This document shows positions 42,302 to 53,231 of a DNA stretch of 62,725 nt, one piece after another. Position numbers and translations under genes: made by a program. The notes under the pieces were generated by a model. The model was not told the DNA's origin, ran no database searches, and worked only from the letters and a program-made list of their open reading frames with translations. Each line of letters starts with the position of its first letter. Position 1 is the first letter of the stretch. Source of the DNA: Oceanicola granulosus HTCC2516 (GTDB lineage: Bacteria; Pseudomonadota; Alphaproteobacteria; Rhodobacterales; Rhodobacteraceae); contig NZ_CH724107.1 in the NCBI RefSeq assembly GCF_000153305.1, forward strand, positions 1,898,011 to 1,960,735, written 5' to 3'.

Positions 42302-43519
42302 ATGTTCAAACCGTTGATCCTGATCTGGCGCGATCCCGCGCTGCGCATGGCCGCGGCGGCGGTGATGCTGGTGGGCTGCCTCGCCGCGACGATGACGCCC
42401 TACCAGAGCCTGATCGCGATCCGCCTGTTCGGCCTCTCCGACAGCGCCTACGCCCTCGTCCTCGCCGTCGCGTCGGCGGTCGCCGTCGCCGGGTCGGTCG
42501 GCATCGGCATCCTCACCGACCAGACGGCGCAGCGGCGCGCCATCGCGGCCTGGTCGGCGGGGCTCGGCATCTTCGGCGCGCTGCTGGTGCTGGCCCTGCC
42601 CGGCAAGGTCAGCTTCGTGCTCGCGCACGCGCTCGTGCTGCCCCTCGCGAGCAGCGTCTTCGGCCAGATCTTCGCCCTCGCCCGCCTCGCCTCGCAGCGC
42701 TTCGCGGCGGCCGACCGCGACGGCATCATGGCGGCGGTCCGCGCGCTCTTCGCGCTGCCCTTCATCGTGGTCCTGCCGCTCTGGTCGGTCGCCTTCGACG
42801 CCGGCGCGGGGCTGCTGACGATCTACGCCGTCCTCGCCGCGCTCGGGTTGGTGCTGGTGCGGCTGCTGACGGCCCACTGGCCGCGCGCGGGTGCACTCGC
42901 GGCGGAGACCCGCTCGGGCCTGTCGCTGAGCGCGTCGCTGGCGGAGATGGGCCGGCCGGCGGTGCTGGTGCGGGTGGCGCTGACGGGGGCGATCGGCTCG
43001 GGCGTGTTCATGTACATGGTGATCCTCGGCCTCGCCTTCGACGCCGCGCCCGGCCGCGACATCGGCGACGTGGCGATCTTCGCCGGGCTGATCGCGGGCC
43101 TCGAGGTGCCGGTGATGCTCTCGATGGGCCTGCTGCTCGCGCGGATGGGCCGGCTGCAGGCGATCCTGCTCGGCGCGGCCTGCTACGCCGGCTTCCTGTT
43201 CGCCTTCCCGGCGCTGCTGCCGACGCCGTGGGTCTGGCTGCTGACGATCCCGGCGGCGGTGGGCGGCGGCATCGTGCTGTCGCTGCCGATCGCCTACGTG
43301 CAGGACCTCATGGGCACCCGCGCCGGCGCCGGCGGCGCGCTGCTCGCGGTCCAGAAGGTCGCGTCCGACACGCTCTGCGCGGCGCTGTTCGCGGTGGCGA
43401 CGTGGGTGGCGGGCTACGGGCTGGCCGCGGTGCTGGCCGGCGTGGCGATGCTGGCGGCGGCCTTCGCGCTGATCCTGCTCGACCGGCCTCAGCTGTCGAA
43501 GAACCCCGGCCCCGCCTGA
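42302..43519 (+). CDS. MFS transporter
   Basis: A 405-residue transporter with about twelve membrane helices. The cytoplasmic loop between helices 2 and 3 contains GIGILTDQTAQRRAI, a variant of the MFS motif A. The general layout is close to the sugar-efflux (Set/Sot) subgroup, but the substrate is unknown. It follows the FAD oxidoreductase on the same strand. Its last 31 bases overlap the end of hemC on the other strand. Confidence 0.85.
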   Translation: MFKPLILIWRDPALRMAAAAVMLVGCLAATMTPYQSLIAIRLFGLSDSAYALVLAVASAVAVAGSVGIGILTDQTAQRRAIAAWSAGLGIFGALLVLALPGKVSFVLAHALVLPLASSVFGQIFALARLASQRFAAADRDGIMAAVRALFALPFIVVLPLWSVAFDAGAGLLTIYAVLAALGLVLVRLLTAHWPRAGALAAETRSGLSLSASLAEMGRPAVLVRVALTGAIGSGVFMYMVILGLAFDAAPGRDIGDVAIFAGLIAGLEVPVMLSMGLLLARMGRLQAILLGAACYAGFLFAFPALLPTPWVWLLTIPAAVGGGIVLSLPIAYVQDLMGTRAGAGGALLAVQKVASDTLCAALFAVATWVAGYGLAAVLAGVAMLAAAFALILLDRPQLSKNPGPA

Positions 43520-44430
43520 GCCAGCAGCCGCCGCGCCATGTCGGTGCCGAGCGCCGCACCGTCGGCGATCTGGGCCTCGGCCTCGTCGGCGAGGCAGCGG
43601 CTGCCGTCATGGGCGAGGATCTCGCCGCGCAGCCGCAGCCGGCCGTCGCCGATCAGCTCGGCCAGTCCCGCGATGGGCGTCTCGCAGGAGCCGTCGAGCG
43701 CCGCGAGGAACGCCCGCTCCGCCGCCAGCCGCTCGCCGGTGGCGCGGTCATGGATCGCGGCGAGCATCTCGCCCAGCCCCTCGTCCGACGCCCGCCGCTC
43801 GATGCCGATGGCGCCCTGCGCCACGGCCGGGAGCATGTCCTCGGGCGCGATGGGCGCCTGCGGCACGTCGTCGGCCCCGAGCCGGTTGAGCCCGGCGACG
43901 GCGAGGAAGGTCGCCACCGCGACGCCGCTCTCGAGCTTCCTCAGCCGGGTCTGCACGTTGCCGCGGAACTCGACGACGTGCAGGTCGGGCCGCCGGTGCA
44001 GCAGCTGCGCCTTGCGCCGCAGCGACGACGTCCCGACCGTCGCGCCGTCGGGCAGCGCCTTGATCCCGGCATGGAGCAGCGAGACGAACGCATCGCGCGG
44101 GTCTTCGCGCGGCAAATAGCAGTCGAGCACCAGCCCCTCGGGCTGCGCGACCGGCATGTCCTTCATCGAGTGCACCGCGATGTCGATCGCGCCCGACAGC
44201 ATCGCCTCCTCGATCTCCTTCGTAAACAGCCCCTTGCCGCCGATCTCCTTGAGCGGCCGATCGACGACGCGGTCGCCGGTGGTGCGGATCACGACGACCT
44301 CGAAGGCTTCCCCGGGCAGGCCGTGCGCGGCGGCCAGCCTGTCGCGGGTCTCGTGCGCCTGCGCGAGGGCCAGCGGCGAGCCGCGGGTGCCGATCTTGAG
44401 CGGGCGGTCTGGAGTGGGCGTATCTGTCAT
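43489..44430 (-). CDS. hemC: Hydroxymethylbilane synthase
   Basis: Porphobilinogen deaminase, which joins four porphobilinogens in haem, bacteriochlorophyll and cobalamin synthesis. The 313 residues include KIGTRGSPLALAQA, the catalytic Asp in VHSMKDMP, the RFRGNVQTRL-type Arg block (EFRGNVQTRLRKL), and the dipyrromethane-cofactor cysteine C249 in DGSCETPIAGL. It is divergent from hemE. Its 3' end overlaps the MFS gene by 31 bases. Confidence 0.97.
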   Translation of the reverse strand: MTDTPTPDRPLKIGTRGSPLALAQAHETRDRLAAAHGLPGEAFEVVVIRTTGDRVVDRPLKEIGGKGLFTKEIEEAMLSGAIDIAVHSMKDMPVAQPEGLVLDCYLPREDPRDAFVSLLHAGIKALPDGATVGTSSLRRKAQLLHRRPDLHVVEFRGNVQTRLRKLESGVAVATFLAVAGLNRLGADDVPQAPIAPEDMLPAVAQGAIGIERRASDEGLGEMLAAIHDRATGERLAAERAFLAALDGSCETPIAGLAELIGDGRLRLRGEILAHDGSRCLADEAEAQIADGAALGTDMARRLLAQAGPGFFDS

Positions 44431-44555
44431 GGCGGCGGTTCTAGTCGGGCGGGCCGGGCAAGCCAATGCTTGACGCTCCGCCGCGCCGGGCCAGCTCCGG
44501 TTGACAGGCCGCGGCCGGAGTGGGACCACCCTGCCGGATCAACGGGGAGCCCACC

Positions 44556-45584
44556 ATGCCGAACAAGTTGCTGCTCAGGGCGCTCGCCGGAGAGACGCTG
44601 CCGACCCCGCCGATCTGGCTGATGCGCCAGGCCGGGCGCTACCTGCCCGAGTACCGCGCCACCCGCGCGCAGGCCGGCGATTTCCTGTCCCTGTGCTACA
44701 ACCCCGAGCTCGCCGCCGAGGTGACGCTGCAGCCGATCCGCCGCTTCGGCTTCGATGCCGCGATCCTGTTCGCCGATATCCTGCTCGTGCCGCAGGCGCT
44801 GGGGCTCGACCTCTGGTTCGTCACCGGCGAGGGGCCGCGGCTGTCGACGGTCACGGGGCCGGACGACCTCGCCCGCCTGCGCGGCCCCGACGACATCCAC
44901 GACCGCCTCGCGCCGGTCTACGAGACGGTGCGGCGGCTGACCGAGTCGCTGCCGCGCGAGGTCGCGCTGATCGGCTTCGCCGGCGCGCCCTGGACCGTCG
45001 CGACCTACATGATCGCCGGGCGCGGCACCCCCGACCAGGGCCCGGCGCACGCGCTGAAAAGCACCGACCGCGCCACGTTCGACGCGCTGATGGAGCGCAT
45101 CACGCTGGCGACGATCGAGTACCTCTCGGCGCAGGTCGAGGCCGGGGCGGAGTGCGTGAAGCTGTTCGACAGCTGGGCCGGCTCGCTCGAGGGCGACGAC
45201 TTCGAGACCTACGCCGTCGCCCCCGCCGCCCGCATCGTCGCCGCGCTCAAGGCGCGCCATCCGGGACTGCCGGTCATCGCCTTCCCGCGCGGCGCCGACA
45301 GCCGCTACGTGGGGCTGCACGAGCGCATCGGCGCGGAGTGCATGGCCATCGACAACGGGGTGTCGGCCCGCTGGGCCGCCGAGCATGTCCAGCCCGGCGG
45401 CTGCGTGCAGGGCAACCTCGCGCCGACCCACATGGTCACCGGCGGCGCGGCGCTGGTGGAGGAGACGCGCGCCATCGTCGAGGCCTTCTCGCGCGGACCG
45501 CACGTCTTCAACCTCGGCCACGGCATCACCCCCGACGCCGACCCCGACAATGTGCACCGGCTGATCGAGGCGGTGCGCGGCTAA
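44556..45584 (+). CDS. hemE: Uroporphyrinogen decarboxylase
   Basis: Removes four acetate carboxyl groups from uroporphyrinogen III to give coproporphyrinogen III. The 342 residues show the signature [17 protein letters not shown] near the N-terminus, the catalytic Asp in [14 protein letters not shown], and [13 protein letters not shown]. The ATG at 44556 with GGGGAG upstream is the family start; an earlier in-frame start adds 12 unrelated residues. It is divergent from hemC and converges with hemF, so three haem genes lie together. Confidence 0.97.
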   Translation: MPNKLLLRALAGETLPTPPIWLMRQAGRYLPEYRATRAQAGDFLSLCYNPELAAEVTLQPIRRFGFDAAILFADILLVPQALGLDLWFVTGEGPRLSTVTGPDDLARLRGPDDIHDRLAPVYETVRRLTESLPREVALIGFAGAPWTVATYMIAGRGTPDQGPAHALKSTDRATFDALMERITLATIEYLSAQVEAGAECVKLFDSWAGSLEGDDFETYAVAPAARIVAALKARHPGLPVIAFPRGADSRYVGLHERIGAECMAIDNGVSARWAAEHVQPGGCVQGNLAPTHMVTGGAALVEETRAIVEAFSRGPHVFNLGHGITPDADPDNVHRLIEAVRG

Positions 45585-45677
45585 CGGTTTGTTCAGGCCT
45601 GGCGGCTAGGTTGGCGGCGACTCAGCTCGGTGGCTGCCATGGTCCGCCTGTTCCTCCTCGTCTGGCGCCGGTTGCGC

Positions 45678-46568
45678 TCAGGCCCACTTCGCCAGCGGCG
45701 GCAGGCTCATCAGCACGGCGTCCGGGTCGTGCCCGGTGGCGAGGCCGAATTTGGTGCCCCGGTCGTAGACGAGATTGTACTCCGCATAGAGCCCGCGGTG
45801 GATCAGCTGCGCCTCGCGGTCGGCGTCGGTAAAGGGCGTGGCCCGCCGCCGCTCCGCCAGCGGCAGGAACGCCGGCAGGAACGCCCGCCCGATATCCTGC
45901 ACCAGCGCGAAGTCCGCCTCCCAGTCGCCGCTGTTGCGGTCGTCCATGAAGATGCCGCCGACGCCGCGCGCCCGGCCCCGGTGGGGGATGAAGAAATACT
46001 CGTCCGCCCAGGCCTTGAGCTCGGGGTAGAGCCCTTCGCCGTGGGGCGCGACGTGTCGCTCGAGCTCGGCATGGAAGTGCTCGGTATCGGCCTCCACCGG
46101 CAGCGCCGGGTTGAGGTCCGCGCCGCCGCCGAACCACCAGGCGCCGGGGGTCCAGAACATCCGGGTGTTCATGTGCACGGCGGGCGCATGCGGGTTCTGC
46201 ATGTGCGCCACGAGGCTGATGCCGCTGGCCCAGAAGCTCGGATCGTCTTCGATCCCCGGCACCCCGCGCGCCGCCATCGCCCCCTGCGCCGCCGCGCCGA
46301 GGGTGCCGTGCACGGTGGAGACGTTTACGCCGACCTTCTCGAACACCCGCCCCTCGCGCAGCACGCTCATCAGCCCGCCGCCGGCCTCGCTGCCGTCATC
46401 GGCGCGCCGCACCGTCTCGCGCAGCTCGAAGCGGCCGGCGGCGCGCTCGGACAGGGGGCCGTCGGTGTGACTCTGCTCCAACGCTTCGAAGGCGGCGACG
46501 ATCTCGTCGCGCAGGGTGCGGAACCACGCGGCCGCTCGCGCCTTCTCACTCTGCATCGCGCCGTTCAT
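45678..46568 (-). CDS. hemF: Oxygen-dependent coproporphyrinogen III oxidase
   Basis: Aerobic coproporphyrinogen oxidase of 296 residues, which converts coproporphyrinogen III to protoporphyrinogen IX using oxygen. Blocks include GVNVSTVHG, HMNTRMFWTPGAWWFGGGADLNP (read in parts), HRGRARGVGGIFMDD and YAEYNLVYDRGTKFGL. Together with hemC and hemE it covers three steps of the pathway within 3 kb. I see no FnrL-type TTGAN6TCAA box in front of it. Confidence 0.97.
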   Translation of the reverse strand: MNGAMQSEKARAAAWFRTLRDEIVAAFEALEQSHTDGPLSERAAGRFELRETVRRADDGSEAGGGLMSVLREGRVFEKVGVNVSTVHGTLGAAAQGAMAARGVPGIEDDPSFWASGISLVAHMQNPHAPAVHMNTRMFWTPGAWWFGGGADLNPALPVEADTEHFHAELERHVAPHGEGLYPELKAWADEYFFIPHRGRARGVGGIFMDDRNSGDWEADFALVQDIGRAFLPAFLPLAERRRATPFTDADREAQLIHRGLYAEYNLVYDRGTKFGLATGHDPDAVLMSLPPLAKWA

Positions 46569-46641
46569 GCGGGGGCTCTCCCTGTTCCGTCCGGCGCTGC
46601 GTTAGCACCTCAACCGGCCCCCGACCACAGGGCGAGACGTC

Positions 46642-47031
46642 ATGACCCACCTGCCCAAGCTCCTCCTGCTGCTCCCCCTCGCGCTCGCCGCCTGCGCCAC
46701 GCCGCTGCAGCGCTGCGTGAGCAGCGCCAACAGCGAGTTGCGCACCCTCACCGCCCTCGCCAACGAGGCGCGCGGCAACCTCCAGCGTGGCTACGCGGTC
46801 GAGGAATACCAGGAGCTGCGCGAAAGCCGGCGGTTCTGCGAGGTGACGAACGCCGAGGGCGAGACGGTCCGCACCTTCTGCCGCCAGACGGAAGTGGTCG
46901 ACCGCGAGCGCGCGCAGGCGATCGACCTCGATGCCGAGCGTGTCAAGCTGCGCCAGCTCGAGAGCCGCATCGCCCGGGAGCAGGACCGGGCGCGGCAGGC
47001 CGAGCAGGTGTGCCTCGCACGTTACCCCTAG
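46642..47031 (+). CDS. Hypothetical lipoprotein
   Basis: A 129-residue lipoprotein. A hydrophobic leader ends in a LALAAC lipobox with the acylated cysteine at position 18. The mature part is helical and charged, with four or five more cysteines (in QRCVSS, RFCEVT, TFCRQT and QVCLAR) and a likely coiled coil near the C-terminus (residues 90-120). I do not recognise a family. It is divergent from hemF and overlaps the end of the SDR-like gene by four bases. Confidence 0.7.
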   Translation: MTHLPKLLLLLPLALAACATPLQRCVSSANSELRTLTALANEARGNLQRGYAVEEYQELRESRRFCEVTNAEGETVRTFCRQTEVVDRERAQAIDLDAERVKLRQLESRIAREQDRARQAEQVCLARYP

Positions 47032-47834
47032 TGCGCCGGCGCGGCGGTGACCGGATCGATCAGGGTCCGGCCGCCGTCGACCGTGATGATCTGCCCCGTG
47101 ACGAACGACGAGGAATCCGACGCCAGGTACTGCACCGCGTCCGAGACTTCCGACGGCGCCGCGATCCGGTTGAGCGGGGTGTTGTCGAGGATTTCCGACC
47201 GGTAGTCGCTGTTGTCCTTCAGCGCCCCCTTCAGGCTCGCCGACATCACCGATCCGAACGCCACCGCGTTGACGCGGATGCGCCGCGGCGCGAGGGCGAC
47301 GGCGAGGCTGCGGGTCATCTGGTCGAGCGCGGCGCTGGAGACGGAGTAGGCGAGCAGCTCCGGGTGCGTGCGCCGGGCGGCGATGGAGCTGAGGTTGATG
47401 ATCGAGCCGATGGAATGGTCGCCGTCGTCGTCGGCCTGCTTGATCATCCGCTTCGCCGTCGCCTGGCTGAGCCGCAGCGAGGTCAGCAGGTTCTGCTGCA
47501 GCAGCGTCTCGACCTGGTCGTTCTCCGGGTCGAGCGGATCGCCCGGGATCATCTGGCGCGAGGCGTTGACGAGGATGTCGACCCGCTCGAACGCGTCGAC
47601 CGTGAGCGACAGCAGGTTGGCGATCGTCAGCCGCTCGCGCAGGTCGCCCGCGAAGATCCGCGCGGCCTCCTCCTCGGCGGCGCGCTCGCCCATCTCCCGC
47701 TCGAGCGCCGCCTCGTCCATGTCGGCGAACACGACGTTGGCGCCCTCGCGCAGGAAGTGCCGCCCGATGGCGAGCCCGCAGCCGTTGGCGGCTCCGGTGA
47801 CGATGGCGGTCTTGCCGGCGATGGAAAAGGACAT
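47028..47834 (-). CDS. SDR-fold protein lacking the catalytic lysine
   Basis: A 268-residue short-chain dehydrogenase/reductase-like protein. The cofactor motif TGAANGCG (13-20) and a serine pair in NLSSIAARR (149-150) are present. The YxxxK motif reads Y163-S-V-S-S167, so serine replaces the proton-relay lysine, and the NNAG motif is changed to VNASRQ. The rest of the fold, including RIRVNAVAFGSVM and the C-terminal TVDGGRTLIDP, is normal, so this does not look like a decaying gene. It may bind NAD(P) without classical oxidoreductase chemistry. Between lipoprotein and methyltransferase genes. Confidence 0.88.
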   Translation of the reverse strand: MSFSIAGKTAIVTGAANGCGLAIGRHFLREGANVVFADMDEAALEREMGERAAEEEAARIFAGDLRERLTIANLLSLTVDAFERVDILVNASRQMIPGDPLDPENDQVETLLQQNLLTSLRLSQATAKRMIKQADDDGDHSIGSIINLSSIAARRTHPELLAYSVSSAALDQMTRSLAVALAPRRIRVNAVAFGSVMSASLKGALKDNSDYRSEILDNTPLNRIAAPSEVSDAVQYLASDSSSFVTGQIITVDGGRTLIDPVTAAPAH

Positions 47835-47871
47835 GGCTGGCCTCCTTCGGTTCGGCGCTCTCTAGACCATC

Positions 47872-48840
47872 TCACCGCACGGGGCGAGTGGCATGAAACA
47901 GCTTGAAACCACCGTCACCGCCGATTTCCGCCACGTCGCCGAAGTGCTCGCGCAGGGTGGCCTCGTAGGGCAGGTGACGGTTCGCGACCATCCAGAGCGC
48001 CCCGCGCGGCCGCAGGATCCGTGCCGCCGCGGCGATGAAGGCGCGCCCGATCCCCGGATCGGCGGCACGTGACGTATGAAACGGCGGGTTGCACAGGACA
48101 GTGTCGTAGCTCTCGGAAGGGGACCACCGGGTCGCGTCTTCCCACAGGAAGCTGGCGCGCTCGTCGTCCACATTGCGCCGCGCGCATTCGAGCGACAGCG
48201 CCTCCGCCTCGACGAGGTCGATCGCCGTGACACCGTCGCGCGTGAGCGCCTGCGCCGAGAGGTAGCCCCAGCCGGCGCCGAGGTCGCAGACGCGCGCGCC
48301 CAGCTTGGGCGGCAGCGCCTCGGCCAGCAGGCGCGAGCCACGGTCCACGGCGCCGTCGGAGAACACGCCGGCGGCGGTCCAGTAGCCGGCCTCGCTCCGC
48401 ACCGGGCCGGGCGCGGCCCAGCCCGTGAGGTCGCCCGCGTCGGCGTCAAACCAGAACAGCCGCCCATGGGCGCGCGTCACCACCGGGAGGTCGCCGAGCG
48501 CCTTGCGGCAGGCCTTGTAGAGGCTGTCGATCCCGTCGTGGCGCTGCCCGTCGACGAGCACCAGCGCCGCGTGCGCCGCCGCCCGCGCCACCAGGTCGCG
48601 CGCGAGCGCCTTCGCCCGCGGCACCACGACGAGCGCAGCCGCGGCCCCCCGCGGCCGCTGCACCACCTCGTAGCCGCGCGCCCGCCAGGCGTCGACGTCC
48701 GGCTTGAAGCCGTGGACGATGCGCGCGCGCTCCGGCGGCAGCGGCAGCTCGTAGTCGGCCGGCGGACGGTAGACCTCGACGTCGCCGTCAGGCAGCGTCA
48801 GCACGCCGTCGAGCGCGGTCTCCAGTCGGGTGTCGGACAT
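47872..48840 (-). CDS. Class I SAM-dependent methyltransferase (RsmC/RlmG-like)
   Basis: A 322-residue AdoMet-dependent methyltransferase. The C-terminal half has the AdoMet loop VCDLGAGWGYLSAQAL and the base-flipping motif CNPPFH, which is typical of N2-guanine methyltransferases acting on rRNA such as RsmC. The N-terminal half resembles a degenerate methyltransferase-like domain, again as in RsmC. The rRNA target is inferred. It lies 37 bases upstream of the SDR-like gene and 18 bases downstream of clpS on the same strand. Confidence 0.88.
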   Translation of the reverse strand: MSDTRLETALDGVLTLPDGDVEVYRPPADYELPLPPERARIVHGFKPDVDAWRARGYEVVQRPRGAAAALVVVPRAKALARDLVARAAAHAALVLVDGQRHDGIDSLYKACRKALGDLPVVTRAHGRLFWFDADAGDLTGWAAPGPVRSEAGYWTAAGVFSDGAVDRGSRLLAEALPPKLGARVCDLGAGWGYLSAQALTRDGVTAIDLVEAEALSLECARRNVDDERASFLWEDATRWSPSESYDTVLCNPPFHTSRAADPGIGRAFIAAAARILRPRGALWMVANRHLPYEATLREHFGDVAEIGGDGGFKLFHATRPVR

Positions 48841-48858
48841 GAGCGCGGGCGGGCCCGC

Positions 48859-49200
48859 CTACTCCTTTTCCATGGTGCATTGCAGCGGGTGCTGGTGGCG
48901 CTGCGCGAAATCCATCACCTGCGCGACCTTCGTCTCGGCAATTTCGAAGGAAAACACTCCGACCACCGCGAGGCCCTTCTTGTGAACCGTCAGCATCAGA
49001 TCGAACGCCTGCGCGTGGGACAGCCCGAAGAACCGCTCGAGCACATGCACGACGAACTCCATCGGCGTGTAATCGTCGTTTAGGATCAACACCTTGTAGA
49101 GCGGCGGGCGCTTCGTCTTCGGGCGCGTCTCGACCTTGACGCCGGCGTCGGTACCGCCGTCGTCGTCGTTGTCCGCCATCATGTTGTGGTCCGCCAGCAT
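48859..49200 (-). CDS. clpS: ATP-dependent Clp protease adaptor ClpS
   Basis: Adaptor that delivers N-degron substrates to ClpAP. The 113-residue protein has a flexible acidic N-terminus, then [20 protein letters not shown] with the conserved NDDYTPM degron pocket, the helix [31 protein letters not shown], and the [10 protein letters not shown] ending. The start is uncertain: an upstream GTG at 49239 and later ATGs at 49182 and 49179 are also in frame. clpA is not in this window. Confidence 0.94.
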   Translation of the reverse strand: MLADHNMMADNDDDGGTDAGVKVETRPKTKRPPLYKVLILNDDYTPMEFVVHVLERFFGLSHAQAFDLMLTVHKKGLAVVGVFSFEIAETKVAQVMDFAQRHQHPLQCTMEKE

Positions 49201-49291
49201 ACAGCCTCGGCTCCCGGGTCGTTGCGCTGCTTCGGCCACGTAATATAAGCGCTGCGGCCCTCATGAAAAGAGCGGGCGACGGGGGACGGCG

Positions 49292-49999
49292 ATGCGACGC
49301 AGCCACGACTGGATGATCGGCTTCGATGCCGACGACACGCTCTGGCACAACGAGCGCTTCTTCCGCCTGACCCAGGAGCGCTTCGCCGCCCTGCTCGCCG
49401 ACCACGTCGACGATGCCGCGCGGACCGGGCTGGACGACCGCCTGCTCGCCGCCGAGCGGCGCAACCTCGGGCGCTACGGCTACGGCATCAAGGGCTTCAC
49501 CCTGTCGATGATCGAGACGGCCATCGAGGCGACGGAGGGCGCGGTGCCGGCGCGCGTGATCTCCGACATCCTCGACGCCGGCAAGGAGATGCTCGAGCAC
49601 CCGATCGAGCTGCTCCCCCACGCCCGCGCCGCCGTGGAGGCGCTGGCCGGGCAGGCGGAGATCGTGCTCGTCACCAAGGGCGACCTGCTCGACCAGGAGC
49701 GCAAGCTGGCGCAGTCGGGGCTGGGCGAGCTGTTCGACGCGGTGGAGATCGTGTCGGAGAAGACGCCGCAGGTCTACGGGCGCATCTTCGGCCGCCACGG
49801 GCGGGCGCACTCGATGATGGTCGGCAACTCGCTGCGCTCCGACGTAATCCCCGCGCTCGAGGCCGGCGGCTGGGGCGTGCATGTGCCGCAGGGGACGGTC
49901 TGGCCGATCGAGCACGCGGAGCGGCCGGAGGGGCACCCGCGCTTCCGCGAGATCGCCCACCTGGGCGCGCTGGCCGGGCTGCTGGACACGCTGCCGTAG
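49292..49999 (+). CDS. HAD family hydrolase
   Basis: A 235-residue haloacid-dehalogenase-fold phosphatase. Motif I is FDADDTLW with the nucleophilic aspartate, motif II is LVTKGD, motif III is the lysine in SEKTPQVY, and motif IV is MVGNSLRSDV. A helical cap of subfamily I type lies between motifs I and II. Substrate unknown; relatives act on phosphoglycolate or sugar or nucleotide phosphates. It is divergent from clpS. Confidence 0.9.
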   Translation: MRRSHDWMIGFDADDTLWHNERFFRLTQERFAALLADHVDDAARTGLDDRLLAAERRNLGRYGYGIKGFTLSMIETAIEATEGAVPARVISDILDAGKEMLEHPIELLPHARAAVEALAGQAEIVLVTKGDLLDQERKLAQSGLGELFDAVEIVSEKTPQVYGRIFGRHGRAHSMMVGNSLRSDVIPALEAGGWGVHVPQGTVWPIEHAERPEGHPRFREIAHLGALAGLLDTLP

Positions 50000-50222
50000 C
50001 GCCCGCCACATTTCCGCCTTCTTTGCCTTCGTTTCGACACATTGGAACATGTGGGGCGGCGCGCGCGACAAGCCGCTAGATCTTCGGCAGCTATGTCAAA
50101 AGAGGGTCGCAAGCCGTTGTAACAAAGGTCTTCTGCGAACCACCGGCTCGTGCTACGCTCGATGCAAATCAACAAGGCGACTCCGCGTCAGATGGAGCGC
50201 CAGAGGCAGATTGAGACAGGCA

Positions 50223-51623
50223 ATGACGAGCAGACATGGGCACCCCGCCCGAACGGGGCTGATTCTCTTTGTCGTGATGATGCTGGCGGCCCTCGCTCCG
50301 CTGGCGAGCCGGGCCGCTCCCTATGCCGCGATGGTCATGGATGCGCGCACCGGGCAGGTGTTTCACGCCGAGAACGCGACGACGCGGCTGCACCCGGCCT
50401 CGCTAACCAAGATGATGACGCTCTACATCGCCTTCGAGGCGGTGGAGCGCGGCGAGATCAGCCTCGACACGGTCGTCACCATCCCGCGCCAGGCCGCCGC
50501 CGAGCCGCCGTCCGAGCTGGGGCTGGTGACGGGCCAGCAGATCCGCTTCCGCTACCTCATCCGCGCCGCGGCAGTGAAATCGGCCAACGACGCCGCCACC
50601 GCCATCGCCTTCGCCATCTCCGGCTCTCAGGAGGCCTTCGCCGCGCGGATGAACCGGACCGCCCGCGCGATGGGGATGAACAGCACCAACTTCATCAACG
50701 CCCACGGCCTCACCGCCAACGGGCACATGTCGACCGCCGCCGACATGACCATCCTCGGGCGGCACATGATCTACGACTGGCCGCAATACTATAACCTCTT
50801 CTCGCGCCGCACGACCGACGCCGGCCTGCGCGAGGTCTCCAACACCAACCGCCGCTTCCTCGACGCCTACGCCGGCGCCGACGGCATCAAGACCGGCTAC
50901 ACCAACGCCGCCGGCTCCAACCTCGTCGCCTCCGCCCAGCGCGGCTCGGAGCGGATCATCGTCACCGTCTTCGGCGCCCCCTCCAGCGCGGTGCGCAACC
51001 AGCGGGTGATGGAGCTGATGGACCTCGGCTTCTCGCGCGCGCCCTCGCAGGTGGCGGTCGCGGCGCTGCAGCGCCCGCCCTACCTCGGCAACCAGGGGCT
51101 GCCGATCGGGGGCGGGTCGCGCACGATCCGGGTCAGCGGGGCGGTGCAGGAGAGCATGCGCCCGCAGGTCCGCCCCATCGCCGCACCGCCGCCGGTGGAC
51201 GCGACGCTGATCGCGGCCGCCGTGGCCGAGGCCGTCGAGGCCCCCTCCCCCGCCGTCGCGGCGGCGCTCGAGGCCGCCGCCGCCGCCGAGGGGCCGCCGA
51301 TGCGTCCGGAGGAGATCGTCCTCGCGGCCGCGGAAGTTGCCGAAGAGCAGGAGGTGGTGACGCGGATGTCGACCAATTCCGGGCGGCACTGGGGCATCAA
51401 CGTCGGGCGCTACAACTCGAACTACCAGGCCGAGCGGGTGCTGGTGCGGATCGCGCTCAACGAGATGGCGACGCTCGACGGCGGCCTGCGCCGCGTGGTG
51501 CGCAACCCGCGCGGCTTCGACGCCAACTTCATGGGCCTCAGCCGCGAGAACGCCGAACTGGCCTGCCGCCGCCTCCAGGCGCGCGGCACCCAGTGCTTCA
51601 TGATCCAGCCGGCGGGCAGCTGA
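50223..51623 (+). CDS. D-alanyl-D-alanine carboxypeptidase with SPOR domain
   Basis: A 466-residue periplasmic low-molecular-weight penicillin-binding protein that trims the terminal D-Ala of peptidoglycan stem peptides. It has a signal peptide (about 1-31), the catalytic SLTK tetrad (S60 to K63), SAND and KTG motifs (in IKTGYTNAAG), and an Ala-rich linker near 330-365. A C-terminal SPOR-like domain from about residue 385 would bring it to denuded glycan at the division septum. 223 bases separate it from the HAD gene, with only a weak promoter match (TTCTGC-N17-TACGCT, 50131-50159). Confidence 0.92.
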   Translation: MTSRHGHPARTGLILFVVMMLAALAPLASRAAPYAAMVMDARTGQVFHAENATTRLHPASLTKMMTLYIAFEAVERGEISLDTVVTIPRQAAAEPPSELGLVTGQQIRFRYLIRAAAVKSANDAATAIAFAISGSQEAFAARMNRTARAMGMNSTNFINAHGLTANGHMSTAADMTILGRHMIYDWPQYYNLFSRRTTDAGLREVSNTNRRFLDAYAGADGIKTGYTNAAGSNLVASAQRGSERIIVTVFGAPSSAVRNQRVMELMDLGFSRAPSQVAVAALQRPPYLGNQGLPIGGGSRTIRVSGAVQESMRPQVRPIAAPPPVDATLIAAAVAEAVEAPSPAVAAALEAAAAAEGPPMRPEEIVLAAAEVAEEQEVVTRMSTNSGRHWGINVGRYNSNYQAERVLVRIALNEMATLDGGLRRVVRNPRGFDANFMGLSRENAELACRRLQARGTQCFMIQPAGS

Positions 51624-51629
51624 CCCGGA

Positions 51630-53227
<1,598 letters not shown>

Positions 53228-53231
<4 letters not shown>

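Noticed and set aside
44431-44555. FnrL or oxygen-responsive box between hemC and hemE
   Set aside because: TTGAC elements occur, but no TTGAN6TCAA palindrome is present.
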